In this document: piece after piece, positions 45,288 to 53,439 of the stretch
How positions within the stretch are numbered: position 1 is the first letter of the stretch
Layout: each line of letters opens with the position of its first letter
The notes under the pieces: generated by a model
Seen by the model: the letters and a program-made list of their open reading frames with translations, nothing else
What the model was told of the DNA's origin: nothing
The model's database searches: none
Assembly (NCBI GenBank): GCA_913019965.1
Contig: CAJVZR010000004.1
Span: 1-64,000, forward strand
Direction: 5' to 3'
Origin: an uncultured Oleispira sp.
GTDB lineage: Bacteria; Pseudomonadota; Gammaproteobacteria; Pseudomonadales; Oceanobacteraceae
DNA: 64,000 nucleotides
Translations under genes and position numbers: made by a program

Positions 45288-45758
45288 ATGAAATTTTTAC
45301 AATTAAAATGCCCTCCGCCGATCGTGATGTTAATCAGTGCCATACTCGCGAGTATTTTCTCGCAGAGAGGGTTGAATTTTATTCAGCAGCAGATCGGTAA
45401 TGTAGAAAACATTATCTGGCCAATCGCATTTTTTATCGTTGGATTTCTAGTGGCGCTTGCAGGGGTTAAAGAGTTTAGTCAACATCAAACGACCGTTAAT
45501 CCTTTAGATCCGACTCAATCTTCGACCCTGGTCACCTCAGGTATTTATCAATTAACAAGAAATCCTATGTACCTTGGAATGTTAATTATTTTACTGGGCT
45601 GGGGAGACTTGTTAGACAATATCCTAGCCTTTAGTGGTGCTTTAATTTTCTTTATTTACATCTCTACTTTTCAAATAGCACCAGAAGAAGAGGTTATGAA
45701 GGATAAGTTTGGGGATAGCTTTATCGAATACTGCCGACAAGTCCGCCGTTGGATTTGA
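45288..45758 (+). CDS. Isoprenylcysteine carboxyl methyltransferase-like membrane protein
   Basis: A 156-residue membrane protein with about four helices. The C-terminal half has the motif TSGIYQLTRNPMYLGMLIILLGWG, characteristic of ICMT/PEMT-type methyltransferases where the RNPMYLG region binds S-adenosylmethionine, and FGDSFIEYCRQVRRWI at the end. In bacteria such proteins methylate unknown lipids or small molecules. It follows recJ by 37 bases. Confidence 0.8.
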   Translation: MKFLQLKCPPPIVMLISAILASIFSQRGLNFIQQQIGNVENIIWPIAFFIVGFLVALAGVKEFSQHQTTVNPLDPTQSSTLVTSGIYQLTRNPMYLGMLIILLGWGDLLDNILAFSGALIFFIYISTFQIAPEEEVMKDKFGDSFIEYCRQVRRWI

Positions 45759-45810
45759 TTAGCAAAGTGGATCTTTGACCCTGTGAATGACTTGATAGAC
45801 TGACAAATGT

Positions 45811-45842
45811 GACAGCGATCTTCTAATTAGAAGGCTGCTGTC
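45811..45842. terminator. Hairpin downstream of the ICMT-like gene
   Basis: GACAGC (45811-45816) and GCTGTC (45837-45842) enclose a palindrome CTTCTAATTAGAAG (45820-45833). No strong T run follows, so it may be a weak terminator or a protein site. Confidence 0.4.
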
Positions 45843-45999
45843 TTAGAAAAATTAGGTTAAAAGGCCTTTTTTAAGCGATAAGGTGGGTTTATATCGTCTA
45901 GTTCTTTTGGCTTATTTGTATATTTCTGATTGTTCTTTTTAATCCTTAGAATAAGCAGCCTATGCTATTAATATTCATTAATAACCATTAGGTGATGTC

Positions 46000-47115
46000 G
46001 TGACTGATCTAACTCCTTACCTTAATGCTTTGGCTCGACATGATGGTTCTGACCTTTATTTAACAACGGGTGCCCCTCCTTGCGCCAAGTTTAATGGCAA
46101 GATGAAGCTATTAAGGGATGAGCCATTAAAGCCTAATGAAGTTGCCGATATGGCTAGGCGTTTGATGGATGAAGAGCAGCAAAAATTATTTGATCATAAT
46201 CTTGAATTAAATATTGCCTTGTCCCTTGCCGGAGTCGGACGTTTTAGAGTTAATATTTTTCACCAGCGTAATCAGATTTCTATGGTGATACGCAACATTC
46301 GCATGGATGTTCCTAGCTTTGAAAGCTTAAACTTGCCTAATGTCTTGCGCGATGCTGTTACTGCCAAACGTGGCTTATTATTATTTGTCGGTGCGACGGG
46401 CTCGGGTAAATCGACGTCGTTGGCGGCATTAATTGATCATCGAAATGAAACCAGTATGGGTCATATCGTGACAATTGAAGATCCTGTTGAATTTGTTCAC
46501 AAGCACAAAAAGTCTGTGATAAGTCAGCGAGAAGTTGGCGTAGATACCCGTAGTTTTCATGAAGCTTTAAAGAATACATTACGCCAAGCCCCTGATGTAA
46601 TCTTAATCGGAGAAATACGCGATCAAGAAACCATGGAGCATGTGCTTAATTATGCCGAAACCGGGCATCTAGTGATTTCTAGCTTGCATGCGAATAATGC
46701 CAATCAAGCCATTGACCGCATCGTAAATTTCTTTCCTGACTCTCGTCGCAATCAAGTATTGCAAGATTTATCGAATAACCTTGTATGCATTGCCTCTCAG
46801 CGTTTATTGCCGACCACTAATGGTGGGCGAATTCCTGCAGTGGAAGTTTTACTTGGGACCCCAAGGTCGAAAGAACTTATTTCCAATGGCAAGATATTAG
46901 AGTTAAAAGCGGCAATGGAAAAATCAAATACTACAGGGATGCAAACATTTGATCAGGCGTTATTTGAGCTCGTGCGTTCAGGTAAGGTCGATATGGAAGT
47001 GGCTATTCACCATGCGGATTCAGCGAATAATTTGCGATTAAAATTGAAGTTGAATCAAGGTGTTGTTAAAAAAGTAATCAAAAATATTGAGGGGGGGAAT
47101 TTAAGAGCCCATTAG
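46000..47115 (+). CDS. pilU: PilT/PilU-family twitching motility ATPase (PilU-like)
   Basis: A 371-residue hexameric ATPase driving type IV pilus retraction. Start is GTG 46000, with AGGTGA five bases upstream. Walker A is GATGSGKST (residues 131-139), Asp box TIEDPVEF, Walker B DVILIGEIRD and His box LHANN. SDLYLTTGAPPCAKFNGKM at the N-terminus and GVGRFRVNIFHQRN are the PilU-type pattern, closer to PilU than PilT in my comparison from memory. PilT is not next to it, so this is a solo paralogue. In Pseudomonas PilU works only with PilT. Confidence 0.85.
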   Translation: MTDLTPYLNALARHDGSDLYLTTGAPPCAKFNGKMKLLRDEPLKPNEVADMARRLMDEEQQKLFDHNLELNIALSLAGVGRFRVNIFHQRNQISMVIRNIRMDVPSFESLNLPNVLRDAVTAKRGLLLFVGATGSGKSTSLAALIDHRNETSMGHIVTIEDPVEFVHKHKKSVISQREVGVDTRSFHEALKNTLRQAPDVILIGEIRDQETMEHVLNYAETGHLVISSLHANNANQAIDRIVNFFPDSRRNQVLQDLSNNLVCIASQRLLPTTNGGRIPAVEVLLGTPRSKELISNGKILELKAAMEKSNTTGMQTFDQALFELVRSGKVDMEVAIHHADSANNLRLKLKLNQGVVKKVIKNIEGGNLRAH

Positions 47116-47129
47116 AAGTCTCTATTAAA

Positions 47130-47170
47130 TGGCTCACAATAATCTGTTGTTATAGTGAGCCACCAATTTT
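47130..47170. terminator. Terminator between pilU and the oxidoreductase gene
   Basis: TGGCTCAC (47130-47137) pairs with GTGAGCCA (47155-47162), then T-rich sequence follows (AATTTTTAAA). It lies between convergent genes. Confidence 0.6.
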
Positions 47171-47181
47171 TAAATTAACCA

Positions 47182-48858
47182 TTAACTGCTTATAGCAGTG
47201 CTTTCTTTCTCAACGACAACGGCTTCGTCTTTCTCTGTTGTAGGTTCTTGGTAGGTTTTCAATAACTTAACCACGTCACCGGCCTTACGACCTTGCATGG
47301 CACAGGTTGTCATCATTCCCGCCATTAATGCACCACCGACACCCGCTGTCATAATATCAGAACCTGTCATGAACAAATTTTTAACCGGTGTAATTGGGTG
47401 CAGGAAAGGTTGTTTGAAACGATCGACATAATGATCTAATGCCAGCATTTCTCCCGCGCTGGTTTTTTGATACCAGTTCGTTGAAAGCGGTGTCGATAGT
47501 TCAAAATAATCGAGTTTATCCCGTAGCTGTGGATGACGTTCGAATAACTTCTCCATTAAGCGCTCAGCGAATTGAGTCTTGAAGGTTTCGTAATCTTCAC
47601 CGCGTTTCTGCCACTGACTCGTTTCCCATTGTTTAAACCAGTCCATATTCGCAGGTGTTACCACTTCAACAGTGGATTTTCCTGGATAACGATTTTCCCA
47701 GTCAGGATCTTTTGCCGAAGGGAATGAAATATAGACCAGAGGAAATTCTTCGTTTGGATCCGCTTGATATTTCTTCAGGTTATTATCGTGATCGCCATCG
47801 GGGTAGATCCACAGATTGGTAGTCGTTAATCCAAGCTCTTCTGATGTCCCTTTAAAACCCGCATAAATACAAAAGTGCGCCGAAGAAGGAGAAACTTTCT
47901 TGATCCAGCTATCAACCCCGAGGCGAGATTGAACATCACTGGGTAATAATTTTTTAACGGTATTGTAAAATCCGGCATTACTGACGATGTTATCGGCGGT
48001 AATTTCAGCGCCACAAGCCATGCGGACGCCATAGGCTTTATTATTGTTAATTAATACTTCATTCACATCGGCGTAAGTGAAAACTTCACCGCCGTTCTTT
48101 TGGATGGTTGGAATAATGCTACGGGCTATTTCTGAAGAGCCACCCACGGGGTAAGCGCCACCGGCGAGGTAGTGCTTGGCAATAAGAGCATGCATCAAAA
48201 ATGCGGCATCGACTGGTGCTTGGCCATAGTTGCCCCATTGCCCGGTTAGAACTGAAATCAGTGCTTGATTAGAGGTTAAACCTTCTAAAACTTCACGGGT
48301 AGTTTGGAAAAACTCTTTCGGTACTAAAAATGGGCGAACCTTATTGTATAGACCCGATAGCCAGCGAGGCATGCCTTGGCCAGCAAAGAACTTAGGTGTA
48401 TAGCGGCTGATATCACGTATGAGTTGGATGTATTTGTCGATGACGATATCTTCGCCCGGAAAGCGCTCTTTCAACATGGCAGCAAAATTGTCACGGCCTG
48501 CGACGAAGCTGTACTCATCTTCACCTATGATAACTCGATCGTATTCATCTTCCATCGCTGCCCATTGTAAGCGGCCTTCACTGATTACATCGAATACACG
48601 GCGTAACGTTGATGGCTGGTGGACTTCACCGACGTAGTGAACACCGACATCCCACTCATAACCTTCTCGCTCATAAGCATGGGTATAACCGCCGGCGGTA
48701 TAGTGCTGTTCGAGTACGCAGACTTTCTTCCCTAATAATGACAGGAAAGCGGCATTAGCAAGGCCGCCCATACCAGAGCCAATGACGATGGTATCGTAAT
48801 GTTTATCTGCACGAGTCGCACGAAAACGTTTGCCGGTTTTTACTTTAACTTTCGCCAT
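47182..48858 (-). CDS. FAD-dependent retinol-saturase/carotenoid-isomerase-like oxidoreductase
   Basis: A 558-residue flavoprotein in the phytoene-desaturase superfamily. The start is ATG 48858 (MAKVKVKTGKRFRATRA), with AAGGA six bases upstream; an upstream ATG at 48879 would give seven more residues. The FAD motif is DTIVIGSGMGGLANAAFL, followed by VCVLEQHYTAGGYTH, and the C-terminal FMTGSDIMTAGVGGALMAGM closes the FAD fold. The pattern is like all-trans-retinol 13,14-reductase and CrtISO, so it probably saturates or isomerises a double bond in a lipid or isoprenoid. It is divergent from a PadR regulator with two shared palindromes. No carotenoid genes are near. Confidence 0.85.
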   Translation of the reverse strand: MAKVKVKTGKRFRATRADKHYDTIVIGSGMGGLANAAFLSLLGKKVCVLEQHYTAGGYTHAYEREGYEWDVGVHYVGEVHQPSTLRRVFDVISEGRLQWAAMEDEYDRVIIGEDEYSFVAGRDNFAAMLKERFPGEDIVIDKYIQLIRDISRYTPKFFAGQGMPRWLSGLYNKVRPFLVPKEFFQTTREVLEGLTSNQALISVLTGQWGNYGQAPVDAAFLMHALIAKHYLAGGAYPVGGSSEIARSIIPTIQKNGGEVFTYADVNEVLINNNKAYGVRMACGAEITADNIVSNAGFYNTVKKLLPSDVQSRLGVDSWIKKVSPSSAHFCIYAGFKGTSEELGLTTTNLWIYPDGDHDNNLKKYQADPNEEFPLVYISFPSAKDPDWENRYPGKSTVEVVTPANMDWFKQWETSQWQKRGEDYETFKTQFAERLMEKLFERHPQLRDKLDYFELSTPLSTNWYQKTSAGEMLALDHYVDRFKQPFLHPITPVKNLFMTGSDIMTAGVGGALMAGMMTTCAMQGRKAGDVVKLLKTYQEPTTEKDEAVVVEKESTAISS

Positions 48859-48894
48859 GATGCTTCCTTGAGGATTCATTTGGATATCGATTTT

Positions 48895-48912
48895 TATGCA
48901 AGTAGTTGCATA
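48895..48912. promoter_or_regulatory. PadR-type operator, box 1
   Basis: TATGCAA-N4-TTGCATA: perfect seven-base arms with a four-base spacer (GTAG). It lies in the gap between the oxidoreductase and PadR genes, centred 51 bases from box 2, about five helix turns. Confidence 0.75.
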
Positions 48913-48923
48913 TCTATGAGGTT

Positions 48924-48952
48924 AGAATAACGAACAACAACTGATTATGCAA
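48924..48952 (-). promoter_or_regulatory. Candidate promoter for the oxidoreductase gene
   Basis: On the minus strand TTGCAT (48952-48947) is followed after 17 bases by TATTCT (48929-48924). The -35 element is part of box 2, so a bound repressor would block it. Pattern only. Confidence 0.5.
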
Positions 48953-48966
48953 ATACTTGCATAATC
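48943..48966. promoter_or_regulatory. PadR-type operator, box 2
   Basis: GATTATGCAA-N4-TTGCATAATC: perfect ten-base arms with a four-base spacer (ATAC). The core TATGCAA-N4-TTGCATA is the same as box 1. A -10-like TATACT at 48971-48976 lies just downstream, so this site also sits at a place where it could block padR-like transcription. Confidence 0.8.
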
Positions 48967-49010
48967 AAGGTATACTCATTGTGTCAGTGTGTAGTAAAAG
49001 AGGAAGGCTT

Positions 49011-49544
49011 GTGTCATTAAAACATGCAATTATGGTATTGCTAGAAACTGAAGCGGGCAGTGGTTACGACTTATTGAAACGTTTTAAGCAACGTTTAGGT
49101 TTCTTTTGGCAAGCCAGTCACCAGCAAATCTACCAGCAGCTTAAAGTGATGCATCAAGCAGGTCTAATTAACTGTCAGCTGGATATCCAACAAGGTAAGC
49201 CCGATCGCAAAGTTTATGCAATGACCGAAGCGGGTCACGAAGAGCTATTAGCCTGGTTGCATAAAGCGTGTAAGCCGCAAAAGATCAATGACAGCTTATT
49301 GGTTAAGCTTTATGGTGGTCATTTATTGGACAAATCGACCCTTTTAGCAGAGGTTCGGCAGCATAAGTCTCAACACGAAAAAGCTTTGCTGATAATGAGG
49401 GATATTGAGCAACAATATGCTCAACTGCAAGGTGCAGAACGTGATAATTTAGCCCTGCCATTTCTAACCTTACGCCGTGGGATTCTTGGCGAGCAAGCAT
49501 GGTTAGCTTGGGCTGAAGAAGTAGAAATGTTTTTAATGGAATAA
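49011..49544 (+). CDS. PadR-family transcriptional regulator
   Basis: A 177-residue winged-helix regulator. I start it at GTG 49011, with AGGAAGG just upstream; an earlier in-frame TTG at 48957 lies inside box 2. The N-terminal PadR domain is LKHAIMVLLETEAGSGYDLL, then FFWQASHQQIYQQLKVMHQA and GKPDRKVYAMTEAGHEELLAWL. The C-terminal half (VKLYGGHLLDKSTLLAEVRQ and a long helix) is a dimerisation domain of the AphA/VceR-like group (Vir_act_alpha_C type). The divergent oxidoreductase and the two palindromes make autoregulation and control of that gene very likely. Confidence 0.9.
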   Translation: MSLKHAIMVLLETEAGSGYDLLKRFKQRLGFFWQASHQQIYQQLKVMHQAGLINCQLDIQQGKPDRKVYAMTEAGHEELLAWLHKACKPQKINDSLLVKLYGGHLLDKSTLLAEVRQHKSQHEKALLIMRDIEQQYAQLQGAERDNLALPFLTLRRGILGEQAWLAWAEEVEMFLME

Positions 49545-49573
49545 GAATAGATTAGCGAGCTGTTATTGATATT

Positions 49574-50683
49574 ATGAAGATAGACTCTTCGGAAAGACAT
49601 TCACAATTTGACCGTATGTACCTCGATTCGGCTCAGGGTGAACTGCCAGATAAAACGTATCGCCGTAATATATTGCAGCTTTTAATTGCTCTCACGGCTT
49701 TATTCAGCATTTCATTTGGTTTGTTTAACTGGCAAGACGCTAAGTTGATGGCGATTTCTGAGTTGTGTTTAGCCCTATATTCTATATTGCTCTATCCTTT
49801 CTCTCGCCAGGAAAAATTCCAATTTAACGTCTCATTACTTTTTATCATTCCTTTATATTCATTATTTCTGGTCTCCTTAATTGTTTCTAAAGAAGCGGAA
49901 ACCGCGTTTGTATGGCTGCTGGTTATTCCTGTTTTATCGCACTTTTTATTAGGTCGATGGGTTGGCTTGTGGTTATCAATTGGCTATTTACTGATGGCGA
50001 CTGTATTAATTACGGTGAGAGCGCTGATTTCGGATGAGGTGTTGGATGCATTAGTGATGAGTAATTTGGCCCTCGCAATACTGGCTGTATTAGTGTTTTC
50101 TCACGTTTACGAGGCGAGTCGAGTGCGGGCACATCGGAAGTTATTACGCTTAGCGACAACGGATAGTTTAACGTCTTTGGCGAATAGAACGCGGTTTTTG
50201 GACGTATTTGAGCGAGAGAGAAATCATGCCGCCCGAGATCAGACAGAATTATCGTTATTGCTACTGGATTTAGATCACTTTAAGCAGGTCAATGATCGAT
50301 TTGGTCATGATGTCGGGGATGAGGTATTAAAGTATGTGTCCGCGACCATTGCACATAGATTACGTAAAACGGATCTTGCTTGTCGTTTGGGGGGAGAAGA
50401 GTTTGGTGTTCTATTACCTGGGGCGAATCTTGATCGTGCAATTGCGATTGCTGAGATAATTCGCCGAAATATAGCTGATATTCCCTATACCAAAGGTAAT
50501 CAGGTCATTCCGCTAACGGTGAGTATTGGCGCTGCGGAATATGGTTACGACGGTCGTGATTTAGAGAGCATGTATGCCATTGCCGATGGTCATTTATATA
50601 AGGCCAAGGCAGGTGGGCGAAATCAGGTGCGTAATCGTATCGAAATGAGAAATTGTGAGTTAGACCTAGCCCTAGCTGAGTAG
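49574..50683 (+). CDS. Diguanylate cyclase with N-terminal membrane sensor
   Basis: A 369-residue enzyme making cyclic di-GMP. Six or so membrane helices occupy the first 180 residues, followed by a GGDEF domain (about 195-360). The active-site loop is GGEEF at residues 273-277, a functional variant of GGDEF. The inhibitory I site RKTD (264-267), five residues upstream, is present, so product inhibition is expected. DLDHFKQVNDRFGHDVGDEV is the usual metal/nucleotide motif. It is downstream of the PadR gene on the same strand, 29 bases apart. The sensed signal is unknown. Confidence 0.94.
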   Translation: MKIDSSERHSQFDRMYLDSAQGELPDKTYRRNILQLLIALTALFSISFGLFNWQDAKLMAISELCLALYSILLYPFSRQEKFQFNVSLLFIIPLYSLFLVSLIVSKEAETAFVWLLVIPVLSHFLLGRWVGLWLSIGYLLMATVLITVRALISDEVLDALVMSNLALAILAVLVFSHVYEASRVRAHRKLLRLATTDSLTSLANRTRFLDVFERERNHAARDQTELSLLLLDLDHFKQVNDRFGHDVGDEVLKYVSATIAHRLRKTDLACRLGGEEFGVLLPGANLDRAIAIAEIIRRNIADIPYTKGNQVIPLTVSIGAAEYGYDGRDLESMYAIADGHLYKAKAGGRNQVRNRIEMRNCELDLALAE

Positions 50684-50717
50684 CCTACGCTAGGTCAAAA
50701 CAAACTTATAATCTAGC

Positions 50718-51254
50718 TTATAACCAGTGCTGAGGGGTGATGTGAAGACTGTGCTGGTCATCGCTCAGCCACAGTTCGGCATCTTGAATGCTGGCGTTTA
50801 ATACGAGATGTCTTTGCATTAATTGATTTAAGTTTTCATATTGTTCAGTGCTTATATGAAATACAGAAAGATTCTTGAAGCTTTTGGCCTTACTTTCTAC
50901 ACTTTTCCACCACATGTTGGCCGCATTATCCCCATAGCTAAAGATCACCACTTGCTTAGCCTTATGGCAGGCTTTACGTATGCGTTTCTCATCGGGTTGG
51001 CCAAGATCAATCCATAATTCGATATCATCGATTAAATTCTTTTGCCATAAGTCAGGCTCGCTATCTTCACTGAGGCCCTTGGTGAACTGTAAGCCTTCAC
51101 GGGCGAATAAAGTAAATGCGATGGTTCGTAATATTAAGCGCTGCTCGGTTTCAGAAGGATGCTGAGCCATAGTGAGGTTATGTTGCTGATAATAATCTCT
51201 ATCCATATCACTAATGGTTAGGTCTAGCTTAATTACGGTTGCTTTGATCGCCAT
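50718..51254 (-). CDS. yaeQ: YaeQ family protein
   Basis: A 178-residue protein of the YaeQ family, with a PD-(D/E)XK-nuclease-like fold but no proven activity. Typical motifs are IKATVIKLDLTISDMDRDYY at the start, AQHPSETEQRLILRTIAFTL, and the acidic DIELWIDLGQPDEKRIRKAC region followed by VVIFSYGDN. Family members overlap with RfaH-related antitermination phenotypes in enterobacteria, but the role is unclear. It stands alone on the minus strand between the cyclase and the phosphate transporter. Confidence 0.92.
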   Translation of the reverse strand: MAIKATVIKLDLTISDMDRDYYQQHNLTMAQHPSETEQRLILRTIAFTLFAREGLQFTKGLSEDSEPDLWQKNLIDDIELWIDLGQPDEKRIRKACHKAKQVVIFSYGDNAANMWWKSVESKAKSFKNLSVFHISTEQYENLNQLMQRHLVLNASIQDAELWLSDDQHSLHITPQHWL

Positions 51255-51338
51255 GTGGGCTATCTAATCTCTTATAAAATAACGGTCTGTGAATAATCAG
51301 TTTGCAGATTCTGCGTTGAAAAGGCAAAAGTATAGAGC

Positions 51339-51370
51339 AAAAAAAACCGGGCTAGAGCCCGGTTCTTTTT
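51339..51370 (-). terminator. Rho-independent terminator after the phosphate transporter
   Basis: AACCGGGC (51345-51352), loop TAGA, GCCCGGTT (51357-51364), flanked by A and T runs on both sides. It closes the minus-strand phosphate transporter gene and could work in both directions. Confidence 0.9.
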
Positions 51371-51381
51371 GTATTCTAAAT

Positions 51382-52647
51382 CTATCCCCAAACAGCCTTG
51401 AAGATAAAGAAGAAGAAGATCGAGAGTGCAGCACCTGCTGGCAAGGTAACCAGCCAAGACATAAAGATGGCACCGATTTGACGATAATTGAGTGACTCAC
51501 GGCCAACTGCAAGACCAACACCTAAAATAGCACCTACCAGCGTATGAGTCGTTGAAATAGGTAATCCAGTACCCGAAGCTACTACGACAGTGGTTGCGGC
51601 GGCTAACGTTGCAGCGAAGCCACGGCTAGGAGTCAGTTGGGTAATCCCTGTACCTACGGTTGCGATCACTCTGTGTCCATAGGTTACTAAGCCAACAACG
51701 ATACCAAGACCACCGATCAATAAGATCCAAGCAGGAACGGTCGCTTTAGCAGCAATTTCACCCGCACTACTAACAACACTGTAGATGGCTGCTAGAGGCC
51801 CAATGGCGTTTGCGACATCGTTTGAGCCGTGGGCAAAGGCCATAGCACAGGCCGTGAATACCATTAATACAGCAAATACTTTCTCAACGTTGGCAAAATG
51901 CACTTCGTCATTCGTTTCAGGGTCGGCATGAACACGATTAACAAAGTAGATGCCGATAAAGGTGATTACTACGCCGGCAATAAGTGACATCCAAATAGAT
52001 TGTTGGAAACTAATGTCGAGGCCAATATGCTTGAGTCCTTTCACCAGCGTTACCATGGAGATGATGAAACCCACTAAAAAGATATAGAAAGGAACGACTC
52101 TTTTAGATTGCTGAAATGGGTTTTCAGTATCATGAATCCAGTGTTGGACCGTCTTGTACAAAACAAAGGCGATACTACCTGCGAGCATTGGGGATATGAT
52201 CCAGCTCGCTGCAATTGTACCTACTTTACCCCAAGCAACAGCTTCTACACCGATACCGACGGCCGAGAAACCGACAATGGCGCCTACAATAGAGTGGGTC
52301 GTTGAAACTGGCCAGCCTTTAATCGAGGCGACCAATAACCAGATGCCTGCTGCCAATAAAGAAGACAGCATGCCGAAAACGAGTAGCTCGGGAGTCCCTG
52401 CTAGCGCGGAAGGATCGATAATGCCTTTTCGAATCGTAGCGGTTACTTCACCGCCGGCGAGGAAAGCACCAGCAAATTCAAACACAATGGCGATTAAAAT
52501 AGCCTGTTTGATAGTAATCGCTTTAGAACCTACAGAGGTTCCCATCGCATTTGCAACATCGTTGGCACCAATACCCCATGCCATGAAAAGACCAAAAATA
52601 CATGCTAGGGCGATAAAAATATGCCCTTGTTCGGCTAGAAGTTCCAT
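51382..52647 (-). CDS. Low-affinity inorganic phosphate transporter, PiT family
   Basis: A 421-residue PiT permease that takes up phosphate with protons or sodium. I start it at ATG 52647 (MELLAEQGHIFIALACIFG) because a perfect GGAGGAG lies four bases upstream; a longer reading frame to 52695 lacks such a site. The inverted repeat signature is in both halves: GANDVANAMGTSVGSKAIT and AHGSNDVANAIGPLAAI, each binding phosphate. About ten helices are visible. No PhoU-like regulator precedes it. It fits with the phosphatase genes at 54645-57430 as a phosphate-supply set. Confidence 0.93.
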   Translation of the reverse strand: MELLAEQGHIFIALACIFGLFMAWGIGANDVANAMGTSVGSKAITIKQAILIAIVFEFAGAFLAGGEVTATIRKGIIDPSALAGTPELLVFGMLSSLLAAGIWLLVASIKGWPVSTTHSIVGAIVGFSAVGIGVEAVAWGKVGTIAASWIISPMLAGSIAFVLYKTVQHWIHDTENPFQQSKRVVPFYIFLVGFIISMVTLVKGLKHIGLDISFQQSIWMSLIAGVVITFIGIYFVNRVHADPETNDEVHFANVEKVFAVLMVFTACAMAFAHGSNDVANAIGPLAAIYSVVSSAGEIAAKATVPAWILLIGGLGIVVGLVTYGHRVIATVGTGITQLTPSRGFAATLAAATTVVVASGTGLPISTTHTLVGAILGVGLAVGRESLNYRQIGAIFMSWLVTLPAGAALSIFFFFIFKAVWG

Positions 52648-52812
52648 AACTCCTCCGTCGGATGAAAAACGCGCGAATTCTACCCTAGAGATCACTCAGT
52701 TCATAGACTGATTCGGTAAAAAAATACATAAAATAGACTTTAGCGCAGGACAATGAAAAACAACACTTAAATAGTAGTAAAAAGCCTATAAATGTGGCTT
52801 TAATACAATCTG

Positions 52813-52841
52813 CTTTCATTGGGCTCATTTCAGCGTATAAT
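52813..52841 (+). promoter_or_regulatory. Candidate promoter for the MvaT-like gene
   Basis: A perfect TATAAT (52836-52841) lies 17 bases after CTTTCA (52813-52818), a weak -35. It is about 55 bases upstream of the GTG start. Confidence 0.5.
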
Positions 52842-52896
52842 TTCGTCCAAATAACCCGTTATTACCATTAATCTATCTAATCGTTAGGGGATATGC

Positions 52897-53352
52897 GTGA
52901 GCGCAATTCAGCAAGAACTTGATAAAGAAATTGAATTACATAAAAAGAAAATTGCCCAGTTGGAGCAATTAAAGCTGGATCAAGAGAAGAAAATCGAAGG
53001 TTTTACCGAATTTGATCAGACCATTAAGCGTTTATGCAATCAAATGGCATTAACGGAAGCTGAGTTATATGTCTCTCGTGGTGACCAAATTCTAGCGTGG
53101 GTGCAAGATCTTGCCAAAGCCGAAAAGCCAGGCCGCATTTACGAGTCATTGAAAAAGCACTTTGAAAAAGCCTTAAAGAAAGAAGAGCGCAAAGATAAAG
53201 TCTCTAGCTTACCTAAGCCAAAGCTGGCTGTTGGGCGATATAAAAATCCTGCAACGCATGAAACGGTAGAGAAAATTAAGCGTAATCCTCGTCAGCTTGA
53301 AGATTGGATTAATGAATATAGCTTCGAAGTCGTACGCACCTGGAAAATATAA
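52897..53352 (+). CDS. Putative MvaT/H-NS-like nucleoid protein
   Basis: A 151-residue basic protein with a layout like MvaT/MvaU. The first 50 residues form a coiled coil (LDKEIELHKKKIAQLEQLKL), the place where MvaT dimerises. The last 45 residues match the MvaT DNA-binding domain by eye: VGRYKNPATHETVEK and LEDWINEYSFEVVRTW align with the MvaT pattern YKNPhtGEvvE...LK.W. The loop here is KIKRNPRQ where MvaT has KGGNHKT, so AT-rich minor-groove binding may differ. Start is GTG 52897 with AGGGG upstream. The protein is about 27 residues longer than MvaT. If right, it is a xenogeneic silencer; the call is pattern-based. Confidence 0.5.
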   Translation: MSAIQQELDKEIELHKKKIAQLEQLKLDQEKKIEGFTEFDQTIKRLCNQMALTEAELYVSRGDQILAWVQDLAKAEKPGRIYESLKKHFEKALKKEERKDKVSSLPKPKLAVGRYKNPATHETVEKIKRNPRQLEDWINEYSFEVVRTWKI

Positions 53353-53382
53353 TCTTCAAAATTTCGATTAAAAGTTGTATAT

Positions 53383-53410
53383 AAAAAAAGCCGCAAATGC
53401 GGCTTTTTTT
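53383..53410. terminator. Bidirectional Rho-independent terminator
   Basis: AGCCGC (with A run, 53383-53394), loop AAAT and GCGGCT (53399-53404) followed by a T run to 53410. It lies between the convergent MvaT-like and DUF4442-like genes. Confidence 0.93.
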
Positions 53411-53439
53411 ATATTAAATAATAGTGCATTAGCAGGCTA

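Noticed and set aside
45859-45870. Palindrome AAAAGGCCTTTT as a terminator
   Set aside because: The stem is too short and AT-rich to be a convincing terminator; it may be chance.
48957-49010. Longer PadR protein starting at TTG 48957
   Set aside because: That start lies in the operator palindrome; GTG 49011 has a good AGGAAGG site and begins the conserved PadR domain.
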